Shown here in pieces: positions 8,882-17,972 of a DNA stretch of 64,000 nucleotides; the stretch's first letter is position 1, and each line of letters starts with the position of its first letter. Source of the stretch: Hungatella_A sp034142505 (lineage in GTDB: Bacteria > Bacillota > Clostridia > Lachnospirales > Lachnospiraceae); contig JAWZDV010000055.1 in NCBI GenBank assembly GCA_034142505.1, positions 1-64,000 of the forward strand, in the 5' to 3' direction. Below the pieces are notes generated by a model. It was not told the origin of the DNA, ran no database searches, and saw nothing but the letters and a program-made list of their open reading frames with translations. The position numbers were made by a program, and so were the translations under genes.

Positions 8882-9721
8882 TTATTCCTTTACCGCTCCG
8901 CCCATAATCCCGGCCACGAACTGCTTTTGGAATACCAGGAAGATGATCAAAATCGGCAGTGTTGCAAATGCTGTCGCCAGCATCACGACTCCATAATCTT
9001 TTCTCCAGACAACCCCGTCCAGCATGGAAAGCGCCACCGGAAAATTGTACATTTTTTTAGTCCCCAGAATGATGAGCGGCCACATAAAATTGTTCCACAT
9101 ACTCATGAACATATAAATGCCAAGCGCGCCTATGGCCGGCTTCATATTCGGCATGACTACCTTGAAGAAAATCCCCACTTCTCCATATCCGTCAATCCGC
9201 GCCGCTTCCACCAGCGATGTCGGAAACGACAGCATGTTCTGACGCATCAGGAAGATTCCAAACGCACCTGCCAGCCCCGGCAGCACTACCGACTGATAGG
9301 TATTGGCCCAGCCGATCTTATTCATCAGCGTAAACAGCGGTACGTAAAGCACCTGCCCCGGAATCATCATCGTCATCATGATCACTCCAAAGATCAGCCC
9401 CTTTCCTTTAAACTCAAACTTGGAAAGAGCATAGCCTGCCATGGAGTGCAGCAGAATGGAAAGTCCGGTGTAGCTGACCGTCATGATCATGGAATTCAAG
9501 AATACTCTCGCCAAATCCAGTTTCTCATTCAGGTTGGCAAAATTGACAAGCAGGTTTGTTCCAACCGTCAGCTTCGGCGATACGCTCAAGATCTCTGCAT
9601 TCGTATTGGTTGCCGACACAAACATGAAATAAAAGGGAAACAGGGAGACAAATACCGCAATGGTAAGAAACGCATAGGTAACTATTTTTCTTCCGATATG
9701 TTTTCCATTCATGGTACCCAT
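8882..9721 (-). CDS. Sugar ABC transporter permease, MalG type
   Basis: A 279-residue permease with six membrane segments. The cytoplasmic EAA loop appears as 'LVEAARIDGYGEVGIFFKVVMP', which docks the ATPase. The ATG shares one base with the stop of the partner permease (TAATG) and has GGAGGAG upstream. With the second permease and the binding protein it forms a CUT1-type importer. Its place between beta-galactosidase and the binding protein points to a galactoside substrate. Confidence 0.92.
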   Translation of the reverse strand: MGTMNGKHIGRKIVTYAFLTIAVFVSLFPFYFMFVSATNTNAEILSVSPKLTVGTNLLVNFANLNEKLDLARVFLNSMIMTVSYTGLSILLHSMAGYALSKFEFKGKGLIFGVIMMTMMIPGQVLYVPLFTLMNKIGWANTYQSVVLPGLAGAFGIFLMRQNMLSFPTSLVEAARIDGYGEVGIFFKVVMPNMKPAIGALGIYMFMSMWNNFMWPLIILGTKKMYNFPVALSMLDGVVWRKDYGVVMLATAFATLPILIIFLVFQKQFVAGIMGGAVKE

Positions 9722-10581
9722 TAATTCTCTCCTCCCTTCGTCATCTTAAATTGGATGATGGACAAAACCCCGATGATAATGACCAGCGCATAGCTGAGCG
9801 CCGCCGCATAACCAAATTTAAAGAAGCTGAAACCGGTATTATACAGGTAGTGGCCGATGGTGATTGTCGCATTATCCGGTCCTCCGCTCGTCAGAATAAA
9901 CGATTCATCAAACAGCTGAAGGGTTCCGATGGTGGAGGTAATGCTGACAAACAACATAATCGGTTTTACCATCGGTATGGTGATTCCTTTGATTTTCTGG
10001 AAAAAGGAGGCCCCGTCAATATCGGCTGATTCATACAATTCCATCGGTATTCCCTTGATCCCCGCAATCATGATGATGGTGTTGTACCCGGTCCACCTCC
10101 AGGTGATCCCCATGATAATGGAGAATCTTGCTCCCCACACCGTATTCAGCCAGTCCACACCGTCAAATCCAATCGCCCGCAGCGCGTGGTTGATGATACC
10201 GTAATCGGTATTCAGCAGCAGCTTAAATACCATAGCATAAGCCACCAATGCCGTAATCGACGGCAGAAACACTCCAATCCGGTAGCCGGAACGGAACTTC
10301 AAAAAATCCTGTTCCACCAGCACCCCAAGCAGCAGAGATAACATGACCATCACCGGCACCTGAATCAGTAAATAGATCACGGTATTGCCCAGAGATTTCC
10401 AGAAAATGGGGTCCTTAAGCATGACTGCATAATTATTCAGGCCCGTAAATGTATAGTTTCCGCCTTCGAAGTCAAAAAAGCTCAGTCCAAATGAATGGAT
10501 GATTGGATACGCCATAAATGCCAGAAACAGTATCAGCATCGGCGCAAGAAAAAAATATGGTGCATTTTTCCTTGTTATCAT
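9721..10581 (-). CDS. Sugar ABC transporter permease, MalF type
   Basis: A permease of about 286 residues with six membrane segments. An EAA-like loop is visible in 'IPMELYESADIDGASFFQKI', followed by ITIPMVKP. I place the start at ATG 10581 (MITRKNAPYF), which has GGAGGGG six bases upstream, rather than the ATG at 10608, which has no ribosome site. It follows beta-galactosidase closely, and its stop overlaps the next permease start, so all are translated from one message. Confidence 0.92.
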   Translation of the reverse strand: MITRKNAPYFFLAPMLILFLAFMAYPIIHSFGLSFFDFEGGNYTFTGLNNYAVMLKDPIFWKSLGNTVIYLLIQVPVMVMLSLLLGVLVEQDFLKFRSGYRIGVFLPSITALVAYAMVFKLLLNTDYGIINHALRAIGFDGVDWLNTVWGARFSIIMGITWRWTGYNTIIMIAGIKGIPMELYESADIDGASFFQKIKGITIPMVKPIMLFVSITSTIGTLQLFDESFILTSGGPDNATITIGHYLYNTGFSFFKFGYAAALSYALVIIIGVLSIIQFKMTKGGEN

Positions 10582-10609
10582 GTTACCCCTCCTATTATTT
10601 CCTCTCATT

Positions 10610-13600
10610 TCACACCCGGTTGATCTTCCATTTCATCTGGAATGGTTCTGGCTTCAATTGGTCCTTCTCCAGTACCTCCGGCCCCCAGCTGGCGCTTCCC
10701 AGTCCGTTCTGCTTATAATCCAGGTTCAGATAGATCTGTTCTGTCCTGTGCAGCTCATTTGTATGCGCTGCTTTTGTCAAATCTTCCTGGCTGTAATGCA
10801 GGGCGCTGAATCCAAAGGGTTTCTCTCCGGTAATGCAGATGCCGTTTCCATTTTCCTTGAGGATCTTTACATAACGGGTATCTTCCCGGTTTCCGGTCTC
10901 CTGAGGAACGACATAGGGGAAGTAGAACTCCTCTGCGGTTTTCTCATATATCCCTATGGGATTTCCCTCCTTACAGTCCGGATAAGTTTCAAGAGGACCT
11001 CTTCCGTACCAGGAGATCCGCTCCATCCCGCTCTCCAGGATGAATCTCATTCCAATTCTCGGGAAAGATTCCGGGAGCGTTCCTGTGGGGATTCCCTTCA
11101 GATCAATGGTGACTTCCCCTTGTCCGTCAATGGTATAAACTGTTCGTAACAGTATTTTCCATTCCATCACAATAGGAGCATAGATCTGGCTGCATGTTAT
11201 GGTGACCGCATCTTCCTTCTCTTCCAGACTGACCGACTCCACCACATGACACATATGGTGAACCATGGCGCTCTCCCAAAGCTTCCTCACCTTACCGTCG
11301 TTATCAACCGGGGCCCTCCAGATATTAAAGCCCAGTCCATCTGCAATCATTACCTCTTCCCCTGCAAGATACTGTTTCAGCCGTCCGTGAATCCGGTCAA
11401 AAATGACTGTAAACCCATCCCCCTCAATGAAGATGTCTCCTGCTTCTTCCCGAAGCGCCAGCGCATGTTTGGTTTTGACGCCCTCCTTACAGGCTTCTGC
11501 TCTTGCCAGCTGTTCCTGGTGAAACGCGATTTCCCGCTCCGGCTCTCTGCACCACGCCGGGAGTTGGCGGTAGGAAAATACCAAATCCATCCAGACATCC
11601 GTCTGATTCCGGTCCTGATCCCACGCCCCCTCCTGATACAGGGAAATCTGTTTTCTGTCATGAGGTGCCACCCCGCTGATATCCGGTTCACTTTCTGAGA
11701 GGATTCCGTCCGGAGACCAGATACGGCAGGTACATACCAGGTGGTCTAACGAGATAAAATCGTACCCGTTGTAAATCTCAATGGTCCCTTTCGCTTTGTT
11801 AAAATGCTCCGCCTTTACCGGCTCCAGCACCTTTTTCAGCTGCCGCAGGGCCGGGGTCGGCGTCCTGTCGGCCTGAATCAGGCCGTCGCAGCAAAAGGCT
11901 CCGCTGTTTGGCTGGTCGCCGTAATCACCGCCATATGTATAATAGGAAGTTCCGGCCTCATCCACCGCCTTCAGACCGTGGTCCACCCATTCCCAGACAA
12001 ATCCGCCCTGAAGTCTTGGATAACGTTCAAACAATTCCCAGTATTCCTTAAGTCCCCCCGGACCATTGCCCATGGCGTGGGCATATTCACAGAGCACATG
12101 GGGCTTCGGTTTTGTCATATCCCGCCCCATCACCTCTAACTCATGATGTCTGGTATACATACTGCTGTACAGATCCGAGACGGATGCATCCCGGTCCTCC
12201 TCGTAATGAATCAGCCTCGACGGATCATATTCTTTCACCCAGCGCGCACTTGCCACGAAATTGGAACCGAATCCGGACTCGTTGCCCAGGGACCATACGA
12301 TGACAGACGGATGGTTTTTATCCCTTCGCACCATACGCTCCGCCCGGTCCACATAACTGGCCTCCCAGCGGACGTCGTCACTGATTTTGTTCATCTTTCC
12401 CTTGATGTAGGTCATCTGGTTGCATTCTAAATCCGCTTCCTCCATCACATAGAATCCCATCCGGTCGCAGAGACATAAAAACTCGGGATACGGCGGATAA
12501 TGAGCGGTCCTCACTGCATTGATATTGCATTCCTTCATCATCTGCAGGTCTTTGACCATCCCATCCCGGCTGATGCATCGTCCCTCGGTTTCATCCCAGT
12601 CATGCCGGTTCACGCCTTTTAGCTTGATGGCTTTTCCATTGATCAGCATAAGGCCATCTTTTAACTCCACACTTCGAAATCCCAGCTGCTCCGGATAATA
12701 TTCGCAGTCACCGTTTTTGTCCTCTAAAACCATTAAAAATTCGTAAAGTTGCGGTTGCTCTGCCGACCAAGGCGCCACCCTGCCGATCTCCTCCGAAAAT
12801 TCCAGCCAGGTACTGCCCGGCTCCAGATATAGTTTTCGATCTGCCTTCCAAAGGCTGCCGCCATCCAATCCTTTTAAATCCGCCCGGAAGGACACCCACT
12901 CGCCGGTCTTTTCATGGTTCTCCAGTTCTACCCTGATATGTAAGATGCCGTCCCGGTAACTGTGGATCAGCCCTGCATCCAGCTTATAATCCCGGATATG
13001 AATCCGGTTTCTGGTAATCAGGCTGACATCACGGATGATACCTGCAAACCACCACATATCCTGATTTTCCAGATAACTCCCATCACAGAATTGATACACT
13101 TTGACGGCTAACAGGTTCTCCCCATCCCTCAGGGCGTCTGTCACGTCAAATTCGGCAGTCAGTCTTGATCCCTGGCTATATCCGATCCGTTCTCCGTTGA
13201 GCCACACATGATATGCACTCTCCACCCCGTCAAACCTTAAGATATATTCTTTTCCCTCTTTCTTCTCTGCCGTGAACCGGTGCCGGTACGCGCCTGTCGG
13301 ATTGTCAATCTGTATGGATGGTTCATCTAAAATGGGAAACAGGGAGATCGCATCGTTATAATGGGGGTATCCAAAACCATGCAGCTGCCAGTGTCCCGGC
13401 ACCGGCATGGTACTCCATCCCTCCTCCGCAAATGGAAGGTTCATGAAATCTTCCGGAACTTCCACGGGTGTTTCATAGTAAGAAAACTTCCACAGCCCAT
13501 TTAACAATTGACAATTTCCGCTTTGCAGATGCTCGTAGGTACCTGCGGTTTTTTCATCCTTGTATGCACAGTAAAACGGCCTGGTTTCCATCCGTTTTCG

Positions 13601-13657
13601 CTCTAATACCTGAATGTTATTCCAATCTTCCTTTCGATAATCAAACTCCATCCTCAT
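10610..13657 (-). CDS. Glycoside hydrolase family 2 beta-galactosidase (LacZ/EbgA type)
   Basis: A five-domain GH2 enzyme of about 1015 residues. The acid/base glutamate is in WSLGNESGFGSN (E460 from the chosen start) and the nucleophile in CEYAHAMGNGPGGL (E524), both intact. The C-terminal 'small chain' domain (SWYGRGPLETYPDCKEGNPIG) is present. No signal peptide is seen, so it is cytoplasmic and would hydrolyse imported lactose-like galactosides. The frame stays open to a TTG at 13702, but that would lie inside lacI; ATG 13657 or 13651 (MRMEFDYRKEDW) is the likely start. It follows the EbgR-like repressor gene by about 32 bases. Confidence 0.95.
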   Translation of the reverse strand: MRMEFDYRKEDWNNIQVLERKRMETRPFYCAYKDEKTAGTYEHLQSGNCQLLNGLWKFSYYETPVEVPEDFMNLPFAEEGWSTMPVPGHWQLHGFGYPHYNDAISLFPILDEPSIQIDNPTGAYRHRFTAEKKEGKEYILRFDGVESAYHVWLNGERIGYSQGSRLTAEFDVTDALRDGENLLAVKVYQFCDGSYLENQDMWWFAGIIRDVSLITRNRIHIRDYKLDAGLIHSYRDGILHIRVELENHEKTGEWVSFRADLKGLDGGSLWKADRKLYLEPGSTWLEFSEEIGRVAPWSAEQPQLYEFLMVLEDKNGDCEYYPEQLGFRSVELKDGLMLINGKAIKLKGVNRHDWDETEGRCISRDGMVKDLQMMKECNINAVRTAHYPPYPEFLCLCDRMGFYVMEEADLECNQMTYIKGKMNKISDDVRWEASYVDRAERMVRRDKNHPSVIVWSLGNESGFGSNFVASARWVKEYDPSRLIHYEEDRDASVSDLYSSMYTRHHELEVMGRDMTKPKPHVLCEYAHAMGNGPGGLKEYWELFERYPRLQGGFVWEWVDHGLKAVDEAGTSYYTYGGDYGDQPNSGAFCCDGLIQADRTPTPALRQLKKVLEPVKAEHFNKAKGTIEIYNGYDFISLDHLVCTCRIWSPDGILSESEPDISGVAPHDRKQISLYQEGAWDQDRNQTDVWMDLVFSYRQLPAWCREPEREIAFHQEQLARAEACKEGVKTKHALALREEAGDIFIEGDGFTVIFDRIHGRLKQYLAGEEVMIADGLGFNIWRAPVDNDGKVRKLWESAMVHHMCHVVESVSLEEKEDAVTITCSQIYAPIVMEWKILLRTVYTIDGQGEVTIDLKGIPTGTLPESFPRIGMRFILESGMERISWYGRGPLETYPDCKEGNPIGIYEKTAEEFYFPYVVPQETGNREDTRYVKILKENGNGICITGEKPFGFSALHYSQEDLTKAAHTNELHRTEQIYLNLDYKQNGLGSASWGPEVLEKDQLKPEPFQMKWKINRV

Positions 13658-13689
13658 CTTCCCACACTCTGCTTTCTTTGTAATATTGA

Positions 13690-14721
13690 TCAGTTGCCAC
13701 AACTCTGCCGGATAATCAGCCTGCTTGGAGTCACCACCTTCACACCAAGCACCCGTTTTGTCTCAATCCGCTCAGCCAGCATCCTGGCGGACATCACGCC
13801 TATCAAGTCGCTGTAAATTCTCACCGATGAGAGACTTGGTGTCAAAAATTCCGCGTTGGGAATATCATTACAGCTAATCAGCGCCACCTGCTCCGGCACC
13901 TGGATTCCATGCTCCTTGATGGCCCTCAAACAGCCGATAGCCATGGAATCATTCTCGACAAACAGCGCTCTTGGAATACGTTTTTGTTCGATGGCTTTCT
14001 TCATGACCCGGTATCCCGCTTCCGCCACTGATTCCGGATCTTGAAACACCAGGTCTTCCCTGAACATCTTGTGAAGCTCCAGAATCTGCTTGAAATAAAT
14101 GTATCTGGAATCCAAAATCATCTTGCCTTTGATCCGCATCCCCTTGGACCCGATGTATCCAATGTCTTTGTATCCCAATTTCATAAAATGGCCGATGGCC
14201 TTCTCCATGATTCCCTTAAAGTCATTGACTACGCAGTCGTATTCCAATTCGTCATCCTTCGGGTTGAAGTCTGCCATGATGACAGGAAGGCCTGACTCTA
14301 TCAGCTGGCGGCGGAGTTCCTCATTGCTATACCAGGAACCGGTATGACCGATCACAATGATGCCGGCCAGCCCTTCCAAATCCACCTGGCCGGCGCACTC
14401 TTCCGCACAAAAATATTCCTTTACCAACAGGCCGGCTTTCTGCGCTTCTTCTTTTACATTGATGCGGATTGTCAGATAATAGGAATCCGTAATCTCCTGG
14501 AATTCACTGTAAAGCATAATCAGCGCTACTTTGGGATTGACTTCCTCCACACCTCTCATCCCCGCCAGCATACTCCCTTTATACTGCAGCGACTCTGCCA
14601 CCTGTAAAATCTTTAACTTTGTTTCTTCCGAGATGGAAAACTTCTCATCCTGGTTTAAAACTCTGGAAACCGATGCAATAGAAACACCTGCTAATTCAGC
14701 AATATCTTTTAAGGTTGCCAT
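13690..14721 (-). CDS. LacI-family repressor, EbgR-like
   Basis: A 343-residue regulator. The N-terminal helix-turn-helix MATLKDIAELAGVSIASVSR (1-20) is followed by a hinge and a periplasmic-binding-protein-like sensor domain. The opening and the 'SEETKLKILQVAESLQYKG' stretch resemble E. coli EbgR, the repressor of the evolved beta-galactosidase operon. The gene is first in the operon and has an AAAGGAGG ribosome site. Palindromes of the form TAGTAAA-N3-TTTACTA lie just downstream of its promoter and about 180 bp further up, consistent with self-repression and DNA looping. The inducer is likely a galactoside. Confidence 0.92.
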   Translation of the reverse strand: MATLKDIAELAGVSIASVSRVLNQDEKFSISEETKLKILQVAESLQYKGSMLAGMRGVEEVNPKVALIMLYSEFQEITDSYYLTIRINVKEEAQKAGLLVKEYFCAEECAGQVDLEGLAGIIVIGHTGSWYSNEELRRQLIESGLPVIMADFNPKDDELEYDCVVNDFKGIMEKAIGHFMKLGYKDIGYIGSKGMRIKGKMILDSRYIYFKQILELHKMFREDLVFQDPESVAEAGYRVMKKAIEQKRIPRALFVENDSMAIGCLRAIKEHGIQVPEQVALISCNDIPNAEFLTPSLSSVRIYSDLIGVMSARMLAERIETKRVLGVKVVTPSRLIIRQSCGN

Positions 14722-14743
14722 GTGATCCTCCTTTTACCAGTTT

Positions 14744-14760
14744 TAGTAAATGTTTTACTA
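14744..14760. promoter_or_regulatory. Operator O1 of the galactoside operon
   Basis: A 17-bp inverted repeat with perfect arms TAGTAAA and TTTACTA around TGT. It sits between the promoter -10 and the lacI start, where a bound repressor would block transcription. The same pattern recurs at 14924-14944. Repressor identity (the adjacent LacI-family protein) is inferred from position and repeat structure. Confidence 0.75.
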
Positions 14761-14773
14761 CATCTTTTACCAG

Positions 14774-14802
14774 AGTATACCCGTTATTTTAGTAAATGTC
14801 AA
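14774..14802 (-). promoter_or_regulatory. Promoter of the lacI-beta-galactosidase-transporter operon
   Basis: On the minus strand, TTGACA (14797-14802) and TATACT (14774-14779) are separated by 17 bp. The spacer contains the operator half-site TTTACTAAAA, and a related TAGTAAAAAAAACTA lies just upstream at 14804-14818. Transcription would start near 14767, directly before operator O1. Confidence 0.8.
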
Positions 14803-14923
14803 TAGTTTTTTTTACTATTTTCTTCATCCATTGTGTATTTATGAATGTGTTGATTGGTTTCTACGTAAACCTGCTGGGTATTTTATCACTTTACCGCTTA
14901 TTTTTTTGGTTTATTTGTGATTT

Positions 14924-14944
14924 TTTAGTAAAACTTTTACTAAA
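14924..14944. promoter_or_regulatory. Operator O2, perfect upstream palindrome
   Basis: A perfect inverted repeat with 10-bp arms TTTAGTAAAA and TTTTACTAAA around a central C. Its core matches O1, and its centre is about 182 bp upstream of O1's. This layout is typical of auxiliary operators used for repression loops. The remainder of the 14722-15034 gap is AT-rich and holds no other gene I can support. Confidence 0.7.
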
Positions 14945-15034
14945 TCTGTATTCTCTTCTTTTTACCTATCATTATACACCAATTCGATACTATCGAAAAG
15001 CAGTTCCTCATTGGATGAGAGCACAAAATTGAGA

Positions 15035-15070
15035 CAAAAAAAGAACCTGCATCAACTGCAGATTCTTTTT
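15035..15070 (-). terminator. Terminator of rnpB
   Basis: On the minus strand the arms AAGAATCTGCAG and the partly complementary CTGCAGGTTCTT-like strand (TGCAGGTTCTT) form a hairpin that runs into a string of seven T. It follows the 3' end of the RNase P RNA. Confidence 0.8.
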
Positions 15071-15072
15071 GA

Positions 15073-15419
15073 TGAGCAAAACGATAAGCCGGGTTATGTC
15101 ATTGGATGGTCATCTATCTAGGCCTGGCGTCGCCACCAGGCTCAAGCGGCCTACCCGAGAGCTGACGGGCCGCCTTACGCTCTCTGTTCGGCCTTGCTTC
15201 GGATGGGGTTTACATATGCCCTGTCTGTTACCAGCCAGGCGGTAGTCTCTTACACTGCCCTTCCAACCTTACCGGCCAAGCCGGCGGTATATTTCTGTTG
15301 CACTATCCCTGGAGTCGCCTCCGCCAGACGCTATCTGGCACCCTGCCCTGTGAAGCCCGGACTTTCCTCTCCCGCGGCCTTTCGGCTGATGCGGCAGCGA
15401 CCATCTGTCTTACTCAAAC
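15073..15419 (-). ncRNA. rnpB: RNase P RNA component
   Basis: The catalytic RNA of RNase P, which trims tRNA 5' ends. The minus strand contains the diagnostic GAGGAAAGTCCGGGCTTC block near the 5' side and ATAACCCGGCTTAT near the 3' end. Closing helix P1 can be drawn between GAGTAAGAC (15407-15415) and GTTTTGCTC (15074-15082), which fixes both ends within a few bases. The overall layout fits the bacterial A-type fold. It has its own promoter and terminator. Confidence 0.95.
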
Positions 15420-15425
15420 TGGTTT

Positions 15426-15454
15426 AGTTTATCATATTATCTTTGTTTTGTCCA
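15426..15454 (-). promoter_or_regulatory. Promoter of rnpB
   Basis: TGGACA (15449-15454) and TAAACT (15426-15431) are 17 bp apart on the minus strand. They place the start about seven bases before helix P1 of rnpB. Confidence 0.65.
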
Positions 15455-15466
15455 GTAGCATGCCAT

Positions 15467-17128
15467 CTACACCCGGAAACAGCTTCCGCCGATAAACTCC
15501 CTCACAATGGAATTCTGGGGAATATTCTCACTGCTGACTCCCAGAAAATAGTCTAAAAACTTCAGCAGCCTCTTGGCCTCCAAGTATTCCTCCGAGTCTC
15601 TCGGAATCTGGAACAGAATCGGCTCCGCATACTGTTTTAACACCGCCAGTTCATAGACGGACGCCGAGTTGAACATCACATCCGCCTCCTCCTGATACGG
15701 GAAAATGTTGTCCTCCTCGCCCTTTCTCACCGAAGGCCACATGCGTATGGTATCCTGGGCTGTCGCCCCTCTCGTCCTGGAATCCCGCACCATCCGGCGG
15801 ATCAGACGGCCGTCTGTGGTGGGAATCCGGTTGTGCTCGTCGATATTTAACTGGGTCAGCGCGCTGATATAGATCTTGAACTTGCTCTCCTTCGGAAGTG
15901 TGTAGGACAGCCGGTCATTTAAGCAGTGAATCCCCTCGATCACCAGAATGTCGTCATCCCCCATGGTCAGAAAATCCCCCTTATACTCCCGCATCCCCGT
16001 CACAAAATTATACCGGGGCATCTCCACCGTCTTCCCGTTCAGCAGATTCGTCATGTCCTCATTGAACTGCCGGATGTCGAGACATTCCAATACCTCGTAA
16101 TTGTAATTGCCGTTGGCGTCCCTGGGACTGTCCACCCGGTTGACGAAATAGTCATCCACCCCGATGGGATGGGGATTCATGCCCAACGCTTTCAGCTGAA
16201 TGGACAACCGGTGGGAGAAGGTCGTCTTCCCCGACGATGACGGCCCGGCAATCATGACAAACTTCTTGCCCCTCTGCTCCGCGATCATCTCGGCAATCTG
16301 CCCGATCTTCTTCTCCTGAAGGGCCTCCTGAATCAGAATCAGTTCATTGGCCTTTCCTCTGGAGATCTTCTCATTGAGGGCTCCGACATTGGCTACCCCC
16401 AGTTTTTCGCCCCACTCCGAGGACTCTTTCAGCACCTGGAACAGCTTCTGCTTCCTGGTGGAATCAAAGGCCGGCACCGACTTGGGATCGCTTCTGGTGG
16501 GAAGCATCAGCACGAAACCATGCTCGTAACGGATCAAATCAAAATACCGGATATACCCTGTATTCTGGGCCATATACCCGTAAAAATAGTCCTCAAAATT
16601 CCCGATGCTGTAAATATTGACCCGGGACACTCTGCGGTACTGGAACAGTCTGGCCTTGTCATACATCTTATGCCTGGTAAACAGTTCCACCGCCTCATCG
16701 GTGTTCACACTGCGCTTCATGATGGGAAGTTTGGCCTCCACATATTCCCGCATCTTGGCTTTCACCGACTCCAAAAGTTCATCCGTCAGTTCAAAATCCC
16801 CTCTCGGGTCCACAAAGAATCCCTTGCCCACGGAGAAATCAACGGAAATCTTCTCAATATGCTCTGCCCCAACAATCTCATAAAAGGCTTTCAGCATGAT
16901 CAGCGTCGCGCTTCTCTGGTAGGTTTGAAGCCCCGGTTTGTCTGCCGTGGTCACAAAACTGATGGTACAGTCTCCCGTCACCTTCTTGTGCAGCTCACAC
17001 AGCTTTCCATTGACAAAAAACAGGATAATATCATTGTCAAATTGGGACTGATACTCCTGTGCGATGGAAAGGTACGTGGTTCCGGCCGCATACTCCCTCT
17101 TCTCTCCCCCTATGGTAACCACTGCCAT
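15467..17128 (-). CDS. Uridine kinase-like nucleoside kinase with TGS and ThrRS-like editing-type domains
   Basis: A 553-residue protein of the clostridial/Thermotoga 'Udk-like' nucleoside kinase family. Residues 1-65 form a TGS-like domain. About 70-210 resemble the second additional domain of threonyl-tRNA synthetase. About 285-490 form a phosphoribulokinase/uridine-kinase P-loop domain with GPSSSGKTT at 295-303 and the conserved IGVDDYFVNR segment. It likely phosphorylates a nucleoside in the cytoplasm, but its true substrate is not certain. It follows the Nif3-like gene by 43 bases and is last in the dgt-dnaG-rpoD cluster. Confidence 0.85.
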   Translation of the reverse strand: MAVVTIGGEKREYAAGTTYLSIAQEYQSQFDNDIILFFVNGKLCELHKKVTGDCTISFVTTADKPGLQTYQRSATLIMLKAFYEIVGAEHIEKISVDFSVGKGFFVDPRGDFELTDELLESVKAKMREYVEAKLPIMKRSVNTDEAVELFTRHKMYDKARLFQYRRVSRVNIYSIGNFEDYFYGYMAQNTGYIRYFDLIRYEHGFVLMLPTRSDPKSVPAFDSTRKQKLFQVLKESSEWGEKLGVANVGALNEKISRGKANELILIQEALQEKKIGQIAEMIAEQRGKKFVMIAGPSSSGKTTFSHRLSIQLKALGMNPHPIGVDDYFVNRVDSPRDANGNYNYEVLECLDIRQFNEDMTNLLNGKTVEMPRYNFVTGMREYKGDFLTMGDDDILVIEGIHCLNDRLSYTLPKESKFKIYISALTQLNIDEHNRIPTTDGRLIRRMVRDSRTRGATAQDTIRMWPSVRKGEEDNIFPYQEEADVMFNSASVYELAVLKQYAEPILFQIPRDSEEYLEAKRLLKFLDYFLGVSSENIPQNSIVREFIGGSCFRV

Positions 17129-17171
17129 ACATGTTCCTCCTATCAGGCAAAATCTCCAGTTTCCTGCTGCG

Positions 17172-17972
17172 TTACAAAACAGCGGACGGGAATTTCAAAG
17201 GCGCTTTGACGATCTCTAAGTTCCCGTCGATCTGTTCTCTTATATAAGTATCCATGAAGTCTATGAAAATATGCTCCAAACCGTAATGTCCCGCGTCAAT
17301 AACCGCAATACCGCTGTCCACGGCGTCAATTCCGTCGTGGTGGCCGATATCGCCGGTAATCAGCACCTCTGCCCCGCATTTGACCGCAGCTTCCACCATA
17401 TGGCGGCCGGAACCCGGGCAGACCGCGGCTTTTGTGATCAGCTCTCTTCTCTCCTCCAGCCCGTAAACCACCACAAAAGGAAGCCCGAAAGCCTGTTTCA
17501 CATACCGTCCCAGTTCCTCCAGACTCATGGCACGGGGAAGGGTTCCGATACTGCCGATACCGTAAGGCACGCCCTCCGGCGAGACACCGGTCAAATCGAG
17601 AATCTGCGTATCCGTCATGGCGAGACGGGCCGCCGCAAGATCGGCCATTCCTCCCGGCGTACTGTCAAAATTGGTATGCATGGCATAATAGGCAATATCG
17701 TGGCGCAGAAGCTTGACCACCCGTCTTGCCACAAAACTCATGTCATTGATCATTTTCAGAGGTCCAAAAATCAGGGGATGGTGGGTCAGCAGCATGTCCA
17801 CCTTCTCCTTCACCGCCTGCTCGATCACCTCATCGGTGGCATCCAGCGCAATCATAATACGGTGAACCTCTTTGCTGCTCCTGCCCGCCAGCAGACCGGG
17901 ATTGTCCCAGTCACAGGCGTAAGCCTTCGGAGCCAGCTGCTCCAGACATTCTATGATATCACTGCATCTCAT
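17172..17972 (-). CDS. Nif3-like dinuclear metal-centre protein (GTP cyclohydrolase 1 type 2 homolog)
   Basis: A 266-residue member of the NIF3/YqfO family. Metal ligands appear in LLTHHPLIFGPL (about 61-72), the AMHTNFDSTPGG segment (about 98-109), and the C-terminal DIGHHDGIDAV and DAGHYGLEHIF segments. The protein is the short form without the inserted PII-like domain. The biochemical role of the family is unsettled. Its start overlaps the trmK stop by 14 bases, a pairing conserved in many Firmicutes. Confidence 0.9.
   Translation of the reverse strand: MRCSDIIECLEQLAPKAYACDWDNPGLLAGRSSKEVHRIMIALDATDEVIEQAVKEKVDMLLTHHPLIFGPLKMINDMSFVARRVVKLLRHDIAYYAMHTNFDSTPGGMADLAAARLAMTDTQILDLTGVSPEGVPYGIGSIGTLPRAMSLEELGRYVKQAFGLPFVVVYGLEERRELITKAAVCPGSGRHMVEAAVKCGAEVLITGDIGHHDGIDAVDSGIAVIDAGHYGLEHIFIDFMDTYIREQIDGNLEIVKAPLKFPSAVL

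Noticed and set aside
14796..15032. 78-codon frame between lacI and rnpB
   Set aside because: It runs through the promoter and operator region, is dominated by Phe/Leu from T-rich DNA, and has no ribosome site.
15194..15495. Open frames on the plus strand over 15.2-15.5 kb
   Set aside because: They lie antisense to rnpB, whose conserved blocks and P1 helix explain the sequence.
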